Below, piece after piece: positions 9,302-18,091 of a stretch of DNA of 64,000 nt. The DNA is taken from positions 785,441 through 849,440 of the forward strand of contig NZ_JAABOO010000003.1 in assembly GCF_010671605.1 (NCBI RefSeq), read 5' to 3'. Numbering within the stretch: the stretch's first letter is position 1; the number at the start of each line of letters is the position of its first letter. Under the pieces are notes generated by a model that ran no database searches, was not told where the DNA came from, and saw only the letters and a list, made by a program, of their open reading frames with translations. Source of the DNA: Leptobacterium flavescens. Its GTDB lineage: Bacteria > Bacteroidota > Bacteroidia > Flavobacteriales > Flavobacteriaceae. Position numbers and translations under genes: made by a program.

Positions 9302-9658
9302 TTACTGTACGTTAAGAATATTATCTTTCTTGGCGTAGAGCTCTTCCAGTTGTTTCGGACTCAGTATTTTTTGAAGTTGTTTGTCCAGAGCAAGCTCCAT
9401 TTCTGCTTGCTTGTTCCCTCTTTCTTTCTTATCCATACGGGAAGTAGTGAGGGTGCTCAGTTGTGTGTGATAAGCTAAAAAAGCCTCATAAACACTGCTT
9501 TCCTGAGCGGTGCTTAAAGTAGTTTTTGCTTTGATCTCCTGGACTTTTTCCTTGGCAGAAACATCGGCAGCTTTAAATCCTGCTTTTTCCTGTGCAACGG
9601 CAGATTGCATGCCAATACATGCAAATAGCATAACGAATAATAGGCTAAACTTTTTCAT
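9302..9658 (-). CDS. Small exported Spy-like protein (first of three)
   Basis: This 118-residue protein has a cleavable signal peptide ending at about SAVAQ and a helical charged mature part. Its C-terminal QLQKILSPKQLEELYAKK aligns by eye with RMKQILNAEQYEKWQSMKKR and QLGEVLDAAQFDIYSKRKRE of two other small exported proteins in this window. The pattern resembles the LTxxQ motif of the Spy/CpxP periplasmic chaperone group. Function is not established. A -7 box TATATTTG lies upstream. Confidence 0.65.
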   Translation of the reverse strand: MKKFSLLFVMLFACIGMQSAVAQEKAGFKAADVSAKEKVQEIKAKTTLSTAQESSVYEAFLAYHTQLSTLTTSRMDKKERGNKQAEMELALDKQLQKILSPKQLEELYAKKDNILNVQ

Positions 9659-9689
9659 TTTATTTGGGGATAAAACGTTAATTTCAAAT

Positions 9690-9697
9690 CAAATATA
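9690..9697 (-). promoter_or_regulatory. Candidate -7 element for the Spy-like gene
   Basis: Minus-strand TATATTTG matches TAnnTTTG exactly and lies 32 bases before the start codon. No TTG is seen at the usual 20-base spacing, so the promoter may be weak or activated. Confidence 0.4.
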
Positions 9698-9821
9698 CGT
9701 ATTTAATTAGTAAACAGCTTTTTTCTCATTCTATTGCTTTAGGGAACAATTTATTTTTAAATGGGAGGAAAGAAGCGGAAAACGGGCGGAAAATCAAGGT
9801 TGATTACCATAAAAAACAATC

Positions 9822-9847
9822 AAAAACCCCTCCGTTTTTAGGAGGGG
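9822..9847 (-). terminator. Intrinsic terminator after the M61-like gene
   Basis: Read on the minus strand, CCCCTCC and GGAGGGG form a 7-bp stem over a 7-base loop, followed by TTTTTG. It lies just past the stop of the leftward M61-like peptidase. Confidence 0.8.
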
Positions 9848-9855
9848 CTGCAAAA

Positions 9856-11541
9856 CTATTGGAGTTGTTTTTTATTGGTGTCTGTTATTAATAATTGCGG
9901 AATGTCTACTTCTTTGGCAGGGTAGAATTTTAGTTCTATTTCCTTTTTATCCCGTACCACTTTAAATTCGGCTTCGATATCAGGGTTGCTGTAAACACTG
10001 CGGTAAACCACTCTGTCTCCGATCCTCATACCTGCTTTGTAGGCATTTGAACTTTCATCCAGAGATACTACTTTATGAGTTTCAGGATCTATTTTATAGC
10101 CTTTGTAGAAGGCTTTTGCCCCGTTTTTATATTCCAGGCCGTTTTCATCAAAGATCGCTCCCAGATCGAATAATTTACCCTCTACCATATGCTCTTCAAA
10201 GAAAGGCTTAAGGTCCTCTTTAAGGTATTTATTCGCCATTTCGATAAAATAAGAGTGATCTATCCTTTTATCTTCTTCCACGGCATTTTTGAGAAAGTCC
10301 CGCATCAGATCGTCCAAACTGTGTTCTCCATCGCTTTCCCGTTGTATTTTCAGATCCAGGTAAAAAGCAAATAAAGCTCCTCTCCTGTAGGGCAGTTTTT
10401 CATAATCCCTGCTCGACCAGAAGTTGTCGTAATTAATCTCGCTATTAGGTGCGTCTTTTACGGGTGAAGTGTAAAGCAGGCGGATAATATTATTGATCTC
10501 CTGTATAAAAAAAGCTTCGTCCTTATCCAGGATCCTGTTTTTCGAGATATTCTTAATGGTGTAATAATCGGTAAAGCCTTCGCTGAACCAGTAATGCTGC
10601 TCTTCCTTTGAAATATATATGCTGTGACCAATCCAGTTGTGCATCAGCTCGTGGTTAAAGAGCATGGCAAGCCCTTCCACCTGAATGAGATCATTATTGC
10701 TTATCGAGGTGGCAAAAGAATTGGTAAGCCCGGTTCCCTGGAACGAACTTCCGTTTTCCTGAGGAAAAGGGATCATGGTAACCGTAAAATACTCCTGGCT
10801 GTGGTCATTCCAGAAATTTCGTTGTGCCCTGATGGTTTTGGACAGCAGATCGACCATATCCTTGTCCTTAAAAGCAATCCAGTCTCCCCTGCTGGCCAGG
10901 TACACCTTGTTGTTCTCTATTTCGATCGGGTGTATTCTGAAATCTCCTCCTGTAAAAACAGCTGAGTGAAATCTTTCCTCATCAATATCGCTTATCTTCT
11001 GTACTCTTTCATTACTTCCGAAACTGTTGTGCACCGCATGACCTTCGGGTAGATCCCAGTTGATCTGAACATCGAAAAGCTCAGATTTGTCTTCGGCAAG
11101 GTGCCTGGGAAGCATAAACATATTGTGTGAGTACAGATGAAAGTACTCCGGCTGGATAACAGGCCGGTACGTAGTTTCGGTATTAATAGGGCCTTTGGTA
11201 TCCTGGGTCAAAGTATATTCAAATACTATCTCCTTAAGGTCTTTGGGATGCGTGATCTCTATAAGGTTACTGTCCCTTTTCTGAACAATACTCCCGTGCT
11301 CCGATACCAGTTTAAGATCGGAAAGGCAGTCGTATAGTTTTTCCTGTCCCCAGGCGTTGTCCTGGAAAAAAAGCCTTGTAAAACCTGTAGGATCTGCTTT
11401 AAAACTGGCCCTGATCTTTAAAGAGGGAATACTGTCTTTTAGTACGGAACTCACTTCGTAGGTCAGCTTCTCCGTCTTTTCGGAACTGCAGGAAACAGCA
11501 GTTATCCATACGCTTATTAAGATTAATATTAGTTTTTTCAT
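9856..11541 (-). CDS. M61-like metallopeptidase lipoprotein with C-terminal PDZ-like region
   Basis: This 561-residue exported protein has a lipoprotein signal (TAVSC, Cys18). The zinc motif HELMHNWIGH begins at His297, followed by the third-ligand segment WFSEGFTDYY, as in M61 glycyl aminopeptidases and related M1-like gluzincins. The C-terminal part (YKIDPETHKVVSLDESSNAYKAGMRIGDRVV) resembles a PDZ domain, which is common in M61. It probably trims peptides at the cell surface or in the periplasm. The next gene upstream is an S41 peptidase 17 bases away, so the two may be co-transcribed. Confidence 0.82.
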   Translation of the reverse strand: MKKLILILISVWITAVSCSSEKTEKLTYEVSSVLKDSIPSLKIRASFKADPTGFTRLFFQDNAWGQEKLYDCLSDLKLVSEHGSIVQKRDSNLIEITHPKDLKEIVFEYTLTQDTKGPINTETTYRPVIQPEYFHLYSHNMFMLPRHLAEDKSELFDVQINWDLPEGHAVHNSFGSNERVQKISDIDEERFHSAVFTGGDFRIHPIEIENNKVYLASRGDWIAFKDKDMVDLLSKTIRAQRNFWNDHSQEYFTVTMIPFPQENGSSFQGTGLTNSFATSISNNDLIQVEGLAMLFNHELMHNWIGHSIYISKEEQHYWFSEGFTDYYTIKNISKNRILDKDEAFFIQEINNIIRLLYTSPVKDAPNSEINYDNFWSSRDYEKLPYRRGALFAFYLDLKIQRESDGEHSLDDLMRDFLKNAVEEDKRIDHSYFIEMANKYLKEDLKPFFEEHMVEGKLFDLGAIFDENGLEYKNGAKAFYKGYKIDPETHKVVSLDESSNAYKAGMRIGDRVVYRSVYSNPDIEAEFKVVRDKKEIELKFYPAKEVDIPQLLITDTNKKQLQ

Positions 11542-11558
11542 GTTGTTTTGATTGATTG

Positions 11559-12755
11559 TTAATTTAATAGTTTAATTGCACGTTCCAGGGCTTCCTTGCC
11601 GGTTGCAGTCCTGTTTTCAGGGACAAAATCTTCTCTTGGAGTTCCGTTTATATGGAACAGTTTTTCTATGGGGAAACATACGCCTATACCGGTCTCCGGA
11701 AGTGGGGAGCACTCAATAGCACCCAAAAGACCCGCCATGGGTGTACCCGCTAAGCTAGCCCTTCCCATTCCTTCAAAACCAATAGCCAGTCCTTCGCCCA
11801 TACTTCCGGTCCATCGGCCTACCAGGACCACCAGGGGCTTCGTGTATACTTTGCCTTTGGGAGATACGTATTCCACCCAGCTGCGTTTTACCCCGTATGC
11901 TTTTTCTTCTCCCGGAACAGAATGCTTCTGATACGGCCTGTCCGTTTTGATGAATTTCCCCATAATGGCCCTGGCAACCGTTGTATTTCCCCCCGATGAC
12001 GTTTCCCTGAGGTCGAGGATCATGGCTTTGGTAACCGATAATTTATCGACTGTTTTACCGAAGGCATCTATCAGTTCGTCTTTGAATAATGAATTGTTGA
12101 TCTTTATATAGGCAATATTCCCCGGGAGAACATCCGACTCCAATACTTCCTCTTCTTCTTGTATCACCTCTTTATCCGGATAGAAATCCAGCGCCTTCCC
12201 ACGATATTTTACACTGATCTTCCGCGCTTTATCATGAGTTCCGGCCAGGAGCATATTAATAGCATAATCATAGACTTCCTTGTCATAATCCCTGAATGAC
12301 TTCGGAAGGAACTTATCTATGGCTTTTTTTACGGGAACATCATTAAAATGAGTAATGTGCATTCCCGTTTTAAGCCCGGATAAATCTGCTTTATACCCTT
12401 CCCGTATATCTGTAATGACAAATTCGTTTCCCGAATATTCCGCCCACAGGTCAGATCCGCTTGGAATAAGCCTGTTGGAGGACGGAAGGTTCACTCCCAG
12501 GGAAATGTGTCCGTTGTACAATTCGTTAAGCACATTTTCCAGGACCCGGATAAATTCGTCTTCATCGGATACCCGGTCTACAATGGGTTGATAAATGACC
12601 CTGACTTGCTCCCAATCTGTTTTCCTGCTATCGAAATAGGCAAACTGAGCATCGATAGATTCCCATAAGACAGAGAAATCCTTTTGATATTTGGTTTGTG
12701 CCTTGGCGGCAAAAACAAAGCAGAAAAAAAGAAGTATATAGCTGTGATTTTTCAT
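11559..12755 (-). CDS. S41-family serine peptidase
   Basis: This 398-residue exported protein has a signal peptide ending near FAAKAQ. A PDZ-like segment at about 110-150 (FVITDIREGYKADLSGLKTGM) precedes the S41 core with MILDLRETSSGGNT at about 245-257 and GRWTGSMGEGLAIGF at about 313-327, where S318 is the likely nucleophile. S41 enzymes are tail-specific or tricorn-core-like endopeptidases. This one is nearer the short bacterial C-terminal-processing type. It is upstream of the M61-like gene on the same strand. Confidence 0.85.
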   Translation of the reverse strand: MKNHSYILLFFCFVFAAKAQTKYQKDFSVLWESIDAQFAYFDSRKTDWEQVRVIYQPIVDRVSDEDEFIRVLENVLNELYNGHISLGVNLPSSNRLIPSGSDLWAEYSGNEFVITDIREGYKADLSGLKTGMHITHFNDVPVKKAIDKFLPKSFRDYDKEVYDYAINMLLAGTHDKARKISVKYRGKALDFYPDKEVIQEEEEVLESDVLPGNIAYIKINNSLFKDELIDAFGKTVDKLSVTKAMILDLRETSSGGNTTVARAIMGKFIKTDRPYQKHSVPGEEKAYGVKRSWVEYVSPKGKVYTKPLVVLVGRWTGSMGEGLAIGFEGMGRASLAGTPMAGLLGAIECSPLPETGIGVCFPIEKLFHINGTPREDFVPENRTATGKEALERAIKLLN

Positions 12756-12868
12756 TTGTTTTATGGATGTAAAAGCCCTGATGAGCCTTGCTTAAGGTCA
12801 TTAGATGGTGTTAAATAATAATGTGATTTAGAAGTGAGAGAGGGAGATCGCTCTATCAAAAAGGCCTG

Positions 12869-13336
12869 TTATCGGCGCCTTCTGTCCCTCTTTTTAGAAC
12901 CTGATATGAGCTCTGAAACTTCTTCTCCCATGCCTTCAAACAATCGAATGGTAGATTCCGATGCCAGTTCTTTGTCTAAAAAGATCTTCAGGCGACCATT
13001 GCTCAACCGGATAAGATATAGTAATTCGTTATTCTCTTCTTTTTCCCATTCATGAGAACTCCCTTTAGCACTGTGATTCTTAGTGCCAAGTTCGTCCATG
13101 AGAAAACTCTTTACTTTTTCGGTTTTATGTTTGTCAAAGCGTGCCGTAAGATGATAGCTGTCATTATCAGAGCTGACGGATATGGAGGTCGAAGACCTTG
13201 ATTGCCCGTTATTATCTGAAATGCTTACAGACACTGAGCTTTTATTAGAAGAACTACTGGTACTTACCGAGGTTTGTGCCTGTGTAATCAGGCTGCCGGC
13301 TAAAAATGCAACGGCTATTAAAATTTTTGATTTCAT
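12869..13336 (-). CDS. Exported Ser-rich protein downstream of the two-component system
   Basis: The reading frame opens earlier, but MKSKILIAVAFLAGSLITQA at 13336 is a clear signal peptide, so I use that start, giving 155 residues. The mature N-terminus is extremely Ser-rich (TSVSTSSSSNKSSVSVSI), then comes a mixed domain and a basic tail, SKKRDRRRR. I recognise no family. It starts 11 bases after the response regulator stop and may be in the same transcript, so it could be a target or an accessory output of that system. Confidence 0.6.
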   Translation of the reverse strand: MKSKILIAVAFLAGSLITQAQTSVSTSSSSNKSSVSVSISDNNGQSRSSTSISVSSDNDSYHLTARFDKHKTEKVKSFLMDELGTKNHSAKGSSHEWEKEENNELLYLIRLSNGRLKIFLDKELASESTIRLFEGMGEEVSELISGSKKRDRRRR

Positions 13337-13346
13337 TTTTGTTCGT

Positions 13347-14033
13347 TTAAGATTGTTTTTCAATTTTGAATTCCAAACCGATACCCCGTACACTTTTAAT
13401 ACTGATATCGGGATCGTTCTTAAAATATTTCCTCAGGCGGCTTATGAAAACGTCCATACTCCTTCCCGAGAAAAAATCGTCATTTCCCCAAACGTCTCTG
13501 AGGATGTGATCACGCTTTACCAATTGGTCTTTTCTTTCAAACAGGTATTGAATTAAGTGAGCTTCCTTTTCGGTTAGCCGCTGTAATTCATCCTGATGTT
13601 TTAATGTATGATTGGCGGGGTTAAAGGTGTAAGCCCCTATTTGAACCGTGCTTCCGGCACCCGCAAAACGCTGTCCCCGCTTAATTATATTGTTGATGCG
13701 TAAAACCAGTTCATCAGCTTCAAATGGCTTTACGATATAGTCGTCTGCACCTAGTTTCAAACCTTTTATCTTGTCTTCCTTCATTTTTTTTGCCGTGAGG
13801 AAAATAAAAGGGGTTTCGGGCTTTTGTTCGATCACTTTTTCGGCCAGGCTAAACCCGTCCATCTTTGGCATCATCACATCAAAAACACAAATATCCACCT
13901 CCTGTCCGGTCAGATAATTAAGAGCATCCTCCCCGTTTTTTGTCCAGGTTACATCAAACTGATGCAATTCGAGGTATTGTTTCAAAATACTTCCAAAGTC
14001 AAAATCGTCTTCTGCCAATAGTATTTTTTTCAT
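13347..14033 (-). CDS. OmpR-family response regulator
   Basis: The 228-residue regulator has an N-terminal receiver with acidic pocket E8/D9/D10, phospho-acceptor D52 in VFDVMMPKMDG, the LTAKK switch and K104-region VKPFEADEL. A C-terminal winged-helix domain includes LTEKEAHLIQYLFERKDQLVKR and the recognition region SMDVFISRLRKYF. It resembles the RprY type of Bacteroidota. It overlaps the kinase gene by 4 bases, so they are a cognate pair. A direct-repeat array upstream of the kinase is a candidate autoregulatory site. Confidence 0.93.
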   Translation of the reverse strand: MKKILLAEDDFDFGSILKQYLELHQFDVTWTKNGEDALNYLTGQEVDICVFDVMMPKMDGFSLAEKVIEQKPETPFIFLTAKKMKEDKIKGLKLGADDYIVKPFEADELVLRINNIIKRGQRFAGAGSTVQIGAYTFNPANHTLKHQDELQRLTEKEAHLIQYLFERKDQLVKRDHILRDVWGNDDFFSGRSMDVFISRLRKYFKNDPDISIKSVRGIGLEFKIEKQS

Positions 14034-15388
14034 TTTGGAATGCTGATTTTAAATGTGGTTCCTTTTTCTTCCCCGGAATCCAGTTCAATACTTCCGTCAT
14101 GGGCTTCCACGATAAGTTTGGTATAATACAACCCCAGGCCTAATCCTTTTACCGTATGTACATTTCCTTCCGAAGCCCTGTAAAACTTGTCGAATACCAG
14201 AGCCTGACTTTCTTTGGGGATCCCCGGCCCGTTATCGCTTATACTTACGATATAGAGAGGGTCGTTTTTATGTGTTTCTATCAGGATCTTTATTTGATCA
14301 CTCCCGTATTTTACCGCATTTTCCAGGATATTGAGCAGGGCAGTGGTAAAATGGAATTTATCGATACGAATACGATCGGGAGTGCTGGATTGACGATATT
14401 TTATATCGATCTCTTTTTCGGTAACCGAAAGACGGAAATCGTTTACCAGATTGTTGAAATACTGAGAATCTTCAACCTCTTCCTTCTGTAATTCGATCCC
14501 CTTGCCCACCAGACTGTTTTCCATGATCTGATCCAGGAGTTTTTGCAGCCTGTTGTTCTGACGCTCTATGGTATTTAGTGTGCTGTTAAAGACATTGGAT
14601 GCCTGTTCCTGTTTTTTCAGGGTAGCAGTAGCCAGTCCAAGGGTTGCCAGGGGAGTTTTGAACTCATGAGTAATATTATTGATGAAATCTGTCTGGATAT
14701 CGGTAAGCTTCTTCTGCCGGATCAGGGACCGCAGGGTATAGATAAAAATGATAATCACCGTTAAAATAGACCCGATAGCGGCAATCAGGATAAGGGACAT
14801 TCTTCTCAGAACAATGAGTTCCCAGTTGCGGATGGATATAAAAAAAGAATGTACCGTAAAATAATCCCGGAGCCCGTCTCCTGTTACTTTACCGGTATTT
14901 CTTCTGGTTTTAAAGGTGTTGTCTAAAGTATTGAGCGTACCGAAAATTTTTGTGTTGATATTAGATTCCTCAAAATTGAGGATAGTATCCCCGACCTGGT
15001 TTTCCGGACTGAAGAGAATAAATTGATCCAGGGTTTGGGCAAAGCCCACATTTTCGCCTTCGAAAGTCTTTTTTAGCTCTTTTTCTATATGAGCCGTAAT
15101 AAAGTGCTGGAGTTCATTTTCCTTAACTTGCTTTATTATGTTAGCACTGTCTATTTCATTTTTGAGATACTCTTTTCTCAGTTTGCCGTAGAGCGTATCC
15201 ATCTCGGAGATCAGGGAATCCGTATAGGAGAAATCTGCCGTGATCTTTCCGGCCTTACGCTGGATCTCTTTCCTGAATTCCTGTACTTTATAGTCATAGG
15301 CTGTTTTTACCAGATAGTATTCTATACCGGAGAGGGTACCTATGGCTATAAGTGAAATAATGGTCAGGATGGTTATCTTTCGCTTCAT
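14030..15388 (-). CDS. Membrane sensor histidine kinase
   Basis: This 452-residue kinase has a first membrane segment at about 5-24, a roughly 170-residue periplasmic sensor domain of no recognised family, a second membrane segment at about 196-217, a HisKA domain with H241 in NITHEFKTPLATL, and an HATPase domain with NILENAVKYG, DNGPGIP and KGLGLGLYY. It resembles RprX-type kinases. The first protein in the transcript, it overlaps the regulator by 4 bases. The start codon sits only 8 bases from a TATTTTTG -7 box, suggesting a very short leader. Confidence 0.93.
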   Translation of the reverse strand: MKRKITILTIISLIAIGTLSGIEYYLVKTAYDYKVQEFRKEIQRKAGKITADFSYTDSLISEMDTLYGKLRKEYLKNEIDSANIIKQVKENELQHFITAHIEKELKKTFEGENVGFAQTLDQFILFSPENQVGDTILNFEESNINTKIFGTLNTLDNTFKTRRNTGKVTGDGLRDYFTVHSFFISIRNWELIVLRRMSLILIAAIGSILTVIIIFIYTLRSLIRQKKLTDIQTDFINNITHEFKTPLATLGLATATLKKQEQASNVFNSTLNTIERQNNRLQKLLDQIMENSLVGKGIELQKEEVEDSQYFNNLVNDFRLSVTEKEIDIKYRQSSTPDRIRIDKFHFTTALLNILENAVKYGSDQIKILIETHKNDPLYIVSISDNGPGIPKESQALVFDKFYRASEGNVHTVKGLGLGLYYTKLIVEAHDGSIELDSGEEKGTTFKISIPK

Positions 15389-15395
15389 ACAATGT

Positions 15396-15403
15396 CAAAA
15401 ATA
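15396..15403 (-). promoter_or_regulatory. -7 element for the two-component operon
   Basis: Minus-strand TATTTTTG matches TAnnTTTG. Transcription would start within a few bases of the kinase ATG, giving a leaderless or nearly leaderless message. No -33 TTG is seen at N20. Confidence 0.4.
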
Positions 15404-15439
15404 GTACAAAACGAGCGTTTCCGGGGCCGAAATAGTACT

Positions 15440-15556
15440 GTTAACCGATCATTAACCTTGAAGCTTGGGGATTCCTCTTTAACAGAGGGTTTCTTCTGCT
15501 GTGTTAAACGGAGGTTGATGAGTCCTTCGGGTTTACCGTTAACTGAGCATTAACTT
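15440..15556. promoter_or_regulatory. Direct-repeat array TTAAC-N6-TTAAC upstream of the two-component operon
   Basis: GTTAAC CGATCA TTAAC at 15440-15456 and GTTAAC TGAGCA TTAAC at 15538-15554 are near-identical, and their half sites are spaced 11 bases start to start. Weaker pairs begin at 15479 (TTAAC...TTTCT) and 15504 (TTAAA...TTGAT) with the same 11-base step. OmpR-family regulators typically bind direct repeats about one helical turn apart, so autoregulation by the adjacent response regulator is the simplest reading. That is inference. Confidence 0.45.
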
Positions 15557-15575
15557 TGGGAAAGTCCCGGACAAA

Positions 15576-15606
15576 AAAAAGAGAGCTTTTATTGCCCTCT
15601 CTTTTT
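15576..15606 (-). terminator. Intrinsic terminator of the second Spy-like gene
   Basis: AAAAAGAGAG pairs with CTCTCTTTTT. On the minus strand the stem is followed by a long T run, and the stop codon of the Spy-like gene lies in the loop. Confidence 0.7.
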
Positions 15607-16077
15607 GTGATGTTGTGCTTTTTTTCTTTTGATGTGTTTGCCTTTTCTTTTCTTCATACTCTGCCATTTCTCATATTGCTCGGCATTGAGGATCTGTTTC
15701 ATTCTCTGTTGCACCTCATATTGAGCATCCAGACGTTCATTGGCTAAGGCATAACGCTCATCTTTGGAAAGTTCCTCACCTTTTTCCTTTTTCGCTCTTA
15801 AAGCTTCTGCTTTCTGTTTTCTCTTTGTCGCCAGCTCCGTATTGAGTTTAAGAAGCTGATCCTTCTGATTTTCATTCAGGTCGAGGGCAATAGCCATTCT
15901 CTTGGTCTGCAATGTAGCTATTTCTTCCGGGCTCAGATCTTTAAGGTAGGCTCTTCTGTGCTCCCGTCCTTTTCGTTCTGTTCTTTCCTTTCGCTCACGC
16001 CTTTCCTGTTTTTCCTCTTGTGCCATTACCGGAAGCGCAAAGCACATCACCAGTAATAAACCGATTACTTTTTTCAT
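15589..16077 (-). CDS. Basic Spy/CpxP-like periplasmic protein (second of three)
   Basis: This 162-residue protein has a signal peptide ending at about PVMAQ and a highly charged helical mature region beginning EEKQERRERKERTERKGREH. Paired motifs LSPEEIATLQTKRM and LDLNENQKDQLLKLN, then RMKQILNAEQYEKWQSMKKR, fit the Spy/CpxP pattern of LTxxQ-like repeats. The tail is strongly basic. Family members are cage-like periplasmic chaperones or metal and stress sensors. It is encoded directly upstream of the two-component operon on the same strand but is separated from it by a terminator. Confidence 0.75.
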   Translation of the reverse strand: MKKVIGLLLVMCFALPVMAQEEKQERRERKERTERKGREHRRAYLKDLSPEEIATLQTKRMAIALDLNENQKDQLLKLNTELATKRKQKAEALRAKKEKGEELSKDERYALANERLDAQYEVQQRMKQILNAEQYEKWQSMKKRKGKHIKRKKAQHHKKRGQ

Positions 16078-16182
16078 ATTATAAGTGTTTTAAGATTTTG
16101 ATAATAAGACCCTTTTATCGGCACAAGGTTTAATAGGGAATGTCGATTTGTGAGTTTGTTAACAAAAACGGATAGGCGAATC

Positions 16183-17700
16183 TCAGGAAATAGCCCGTAT
16201 AAAGCCATTGGCAGGATTCTGTACCTGTTGAGGTACAAAATTCCGGTTCAGCGCATTCAGCATCTCGTATTTTATATCGCTATCGAGCTGACCGTTTACG
16301 GAGGAGAGCTCATTACAGGAAGGATCGAATGAGTACTGATGTTTCCATTCGGAATGCTTCCTGGCAAGTTCGGCTATACTTTCACTTATAAAATAGATCT
16401 CTTTGTCGGTCATGGTGGGGTGAAGGGACACCCTGATCCATCCGGGTTTGGAAGAATGATCTCCCTTATCTATCTTATCGGTAATCTGTTTAGAGTGTTT
16501 AGGGGTTACGTTAAGCAGAAAATGCCCGTAAGTTCCGGCACAGGAACATCCTCCCCTGCATTGTATGCCAAACTTATCATTGAGCAGTCTTACCCCCAGA
16601 TTATGGTGCAGGCCGTCAATATAGAAAGATATTATAGGCAGGCGGTTTCGTTGTTCGGAAGCAAGAATATGCAGATTAGGTATTTTCTCCAGTTTGGTCC
16701 ATAACAGATCGAGCAAATGCAGCTCACGGGCAAGAATGTTCTTTATGCCCATTTCTTCCTTAAGCCTGATGCACATGGCGGTTTTAATGGTTTGCAGAAA
16801 GGCAGGGGTTCCCCCGTCTTCCCGGGCTTCTATATCGTGGGTGTATTCGTGTTCTCCCCACGGATTGGTCCAGGTAACCGTACCTCCACCCGGATTGTCG
16901 GGAACTTCTCTGTTGTACAGTTTTTTATTGAAAACCATTACCCCCGAAGATCCGGGGCCTCCAAGGAATTTATGAGGAGAGAAAAAGATAGCGTCCAGAT
17001 GGGCTCCTTCTTCTTTCGGATGCATATCGATGGGCACATAAGGTGCAGAACAGGCAAAATCCACAAAACAATAACCATTTTCCTTATGGATAAGCTGAGC
17101 GATCTTATGATAAGGTGTTTTTATACCCGTAACATTTGAACATGCCGTTACCGATGCGATCTTTAAGGGCCGGTCTTTGTACTGTTCCAGCAATTGAATA
17201 AAATGATCGATATCTATCAGGCCGCTTTCAGAAGGCATTATGATCTCTACATCGGCATCGGTTTCCAGCCAGCTTGTCTGATTGGAATGATGCTCCATAT
17301 GGGTAACAAAGACGATCGGCCTTTCCGAGGCCTTTGCCGACCGGTTCCCTTTTATATTTAGGATCCGCTGAAACTTGTTAACCAGCCTCGTCATTCCGGA
17401 ACCCGCCGTAATAATAACATCATCCGGACCGGCATTTACGTGTTGTTTTATGATCTGCTGGGAAACGTGATAGGAATAGGTCATTGCGGTACCTGTAGAA
17501 TTGGTCTCCGTATGGGTATTTGCCACTAATGGCATTATTTCCTTTTGAATCCTGGATTCAATGGGCTGATAATTTCTTCCGCTGGCTGTCCAATCGGCGT
17601 AAACAATTTTCTTTTTACTACCATCTACAGCCTGGATTTCTTTATTTATACCGATGATCCCCTTTCGGTATTTCAGAAAATGTTCTTCCATTTTCATCAA
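16183..17700 (-). CDS. Class V aminotransferase / cysteine desulfurase-like PLP enzyme
   Basis: This 505-residue fold-type I enzyme has the PLP lysine K244 in FFSPHKFLGGPGSSGV, the THMEHHSNQTSW block at about 133-144 and the Cys-containing segment CRGGCSCAGTYG at about 389-400. These place it with SufS/NifS-like class V enzymes. It is longer than typical SufS (about 400), with insertions and a C-terminal tail after about residue 455. No suf or isc genes lie nearby, so cysteine desulfuration is only one possibility. Three Met codons at the N-terminus make the exact start uncertain. Confidence 0.82.
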   Translation of the reverse strand: MMKMEEHFLKYRKGIIGINKEIQAVDGSKKKIVYADWTASGRNYQPIESRIQKEIMPLVANTHTETNSTGTAMTYSYHVSQQIIKQHVNAGPDDVIITAGSGMTRLVNKFQRILNIKGNRSAKASERPIVFVTHMEHHSNQTSWLETDADVEIIMPSESGLIDIDHFIQLLEQYKDRPLKIASVTACSNVTGIKTPYHKIAQLIHKENGYCFVDFACSAPYVPIDMHPKEEGAHLDAIFFSPHKFLGGPGSSGVMVFNKKLYNREVPDNPGGGTVTWTNPWGEHEYTHDIEAREDGGTPAFLQTIKTAMCIRLKEEMGIKNILARELHLLDLLWTKLEKIPNLHILASEQRNRLPIISFYIDGLHHNLGVRLLNDKFGIQCRGGCSCAGTYGHFLLNVTPKHSKQITDKIDKGDHSSKPGWIRVSLHPTMTDKEIYFISESIAELARKHSEWKHQYSFDPSCNELSSVNGQLDSDIKYEMLNALNRNFVPQQVQNPANGFIRAIS

Positions 17701-18091
17701 TAAATTATACTCAACTGGTTATGTAGGTATAATAATTTAGATTTGGTTTTCTAATTATTTATCAGCTCGGGTGTGTTTTGTTGTTATATAAAGATAGGAA
17801 AAAGTTGCTTACGGCGCTACGTGGCTTTGCTTCCTTTTTGATGCGGATAAACCACAGTAATAGATCAATAGCTTAAAAATGAGGTCTGTAGATGTGAAAA
17901 AAATGTTAAAATACTTTATCGCTAATTGAGTAAAGTCAAAGAATTTTTTGAATTAAAATTCACTCTTTATGTTTTTACCGTATTATGCCCGGGTAATATA
18001 CTTACTTTTAAAGTCGAAACATGGGTGTTTTATTTAACCACTACAGCCGTTAGCTCTTTAAAATGCCCTTATCAGATGAAATATTAGTGGT
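17701..18091. other. Intergenic stretch without a recognised gene
   Basis: These 391 AT-rich bases between two leftward genes hold no open frame of credible length, tRNA-like fold or strong terminator. They include the upstream region of the class V aminotransferase. I see nothing else in it. Confidence 0.6.

Noticed and set aside
15550..15557. TAACTTTG on the plus strand as a promoter
   Set aside because: It would transcribe only into the terminator and the opposite strand of the Spy-like gene. The match is better explained as part of the TTAAC repeat.
17701..18091. Possible small gene or RNA in a 391-base gap
   Set aside because: The longest plausible frames are under 20 codons, with no terminator or conserved-looking fold.
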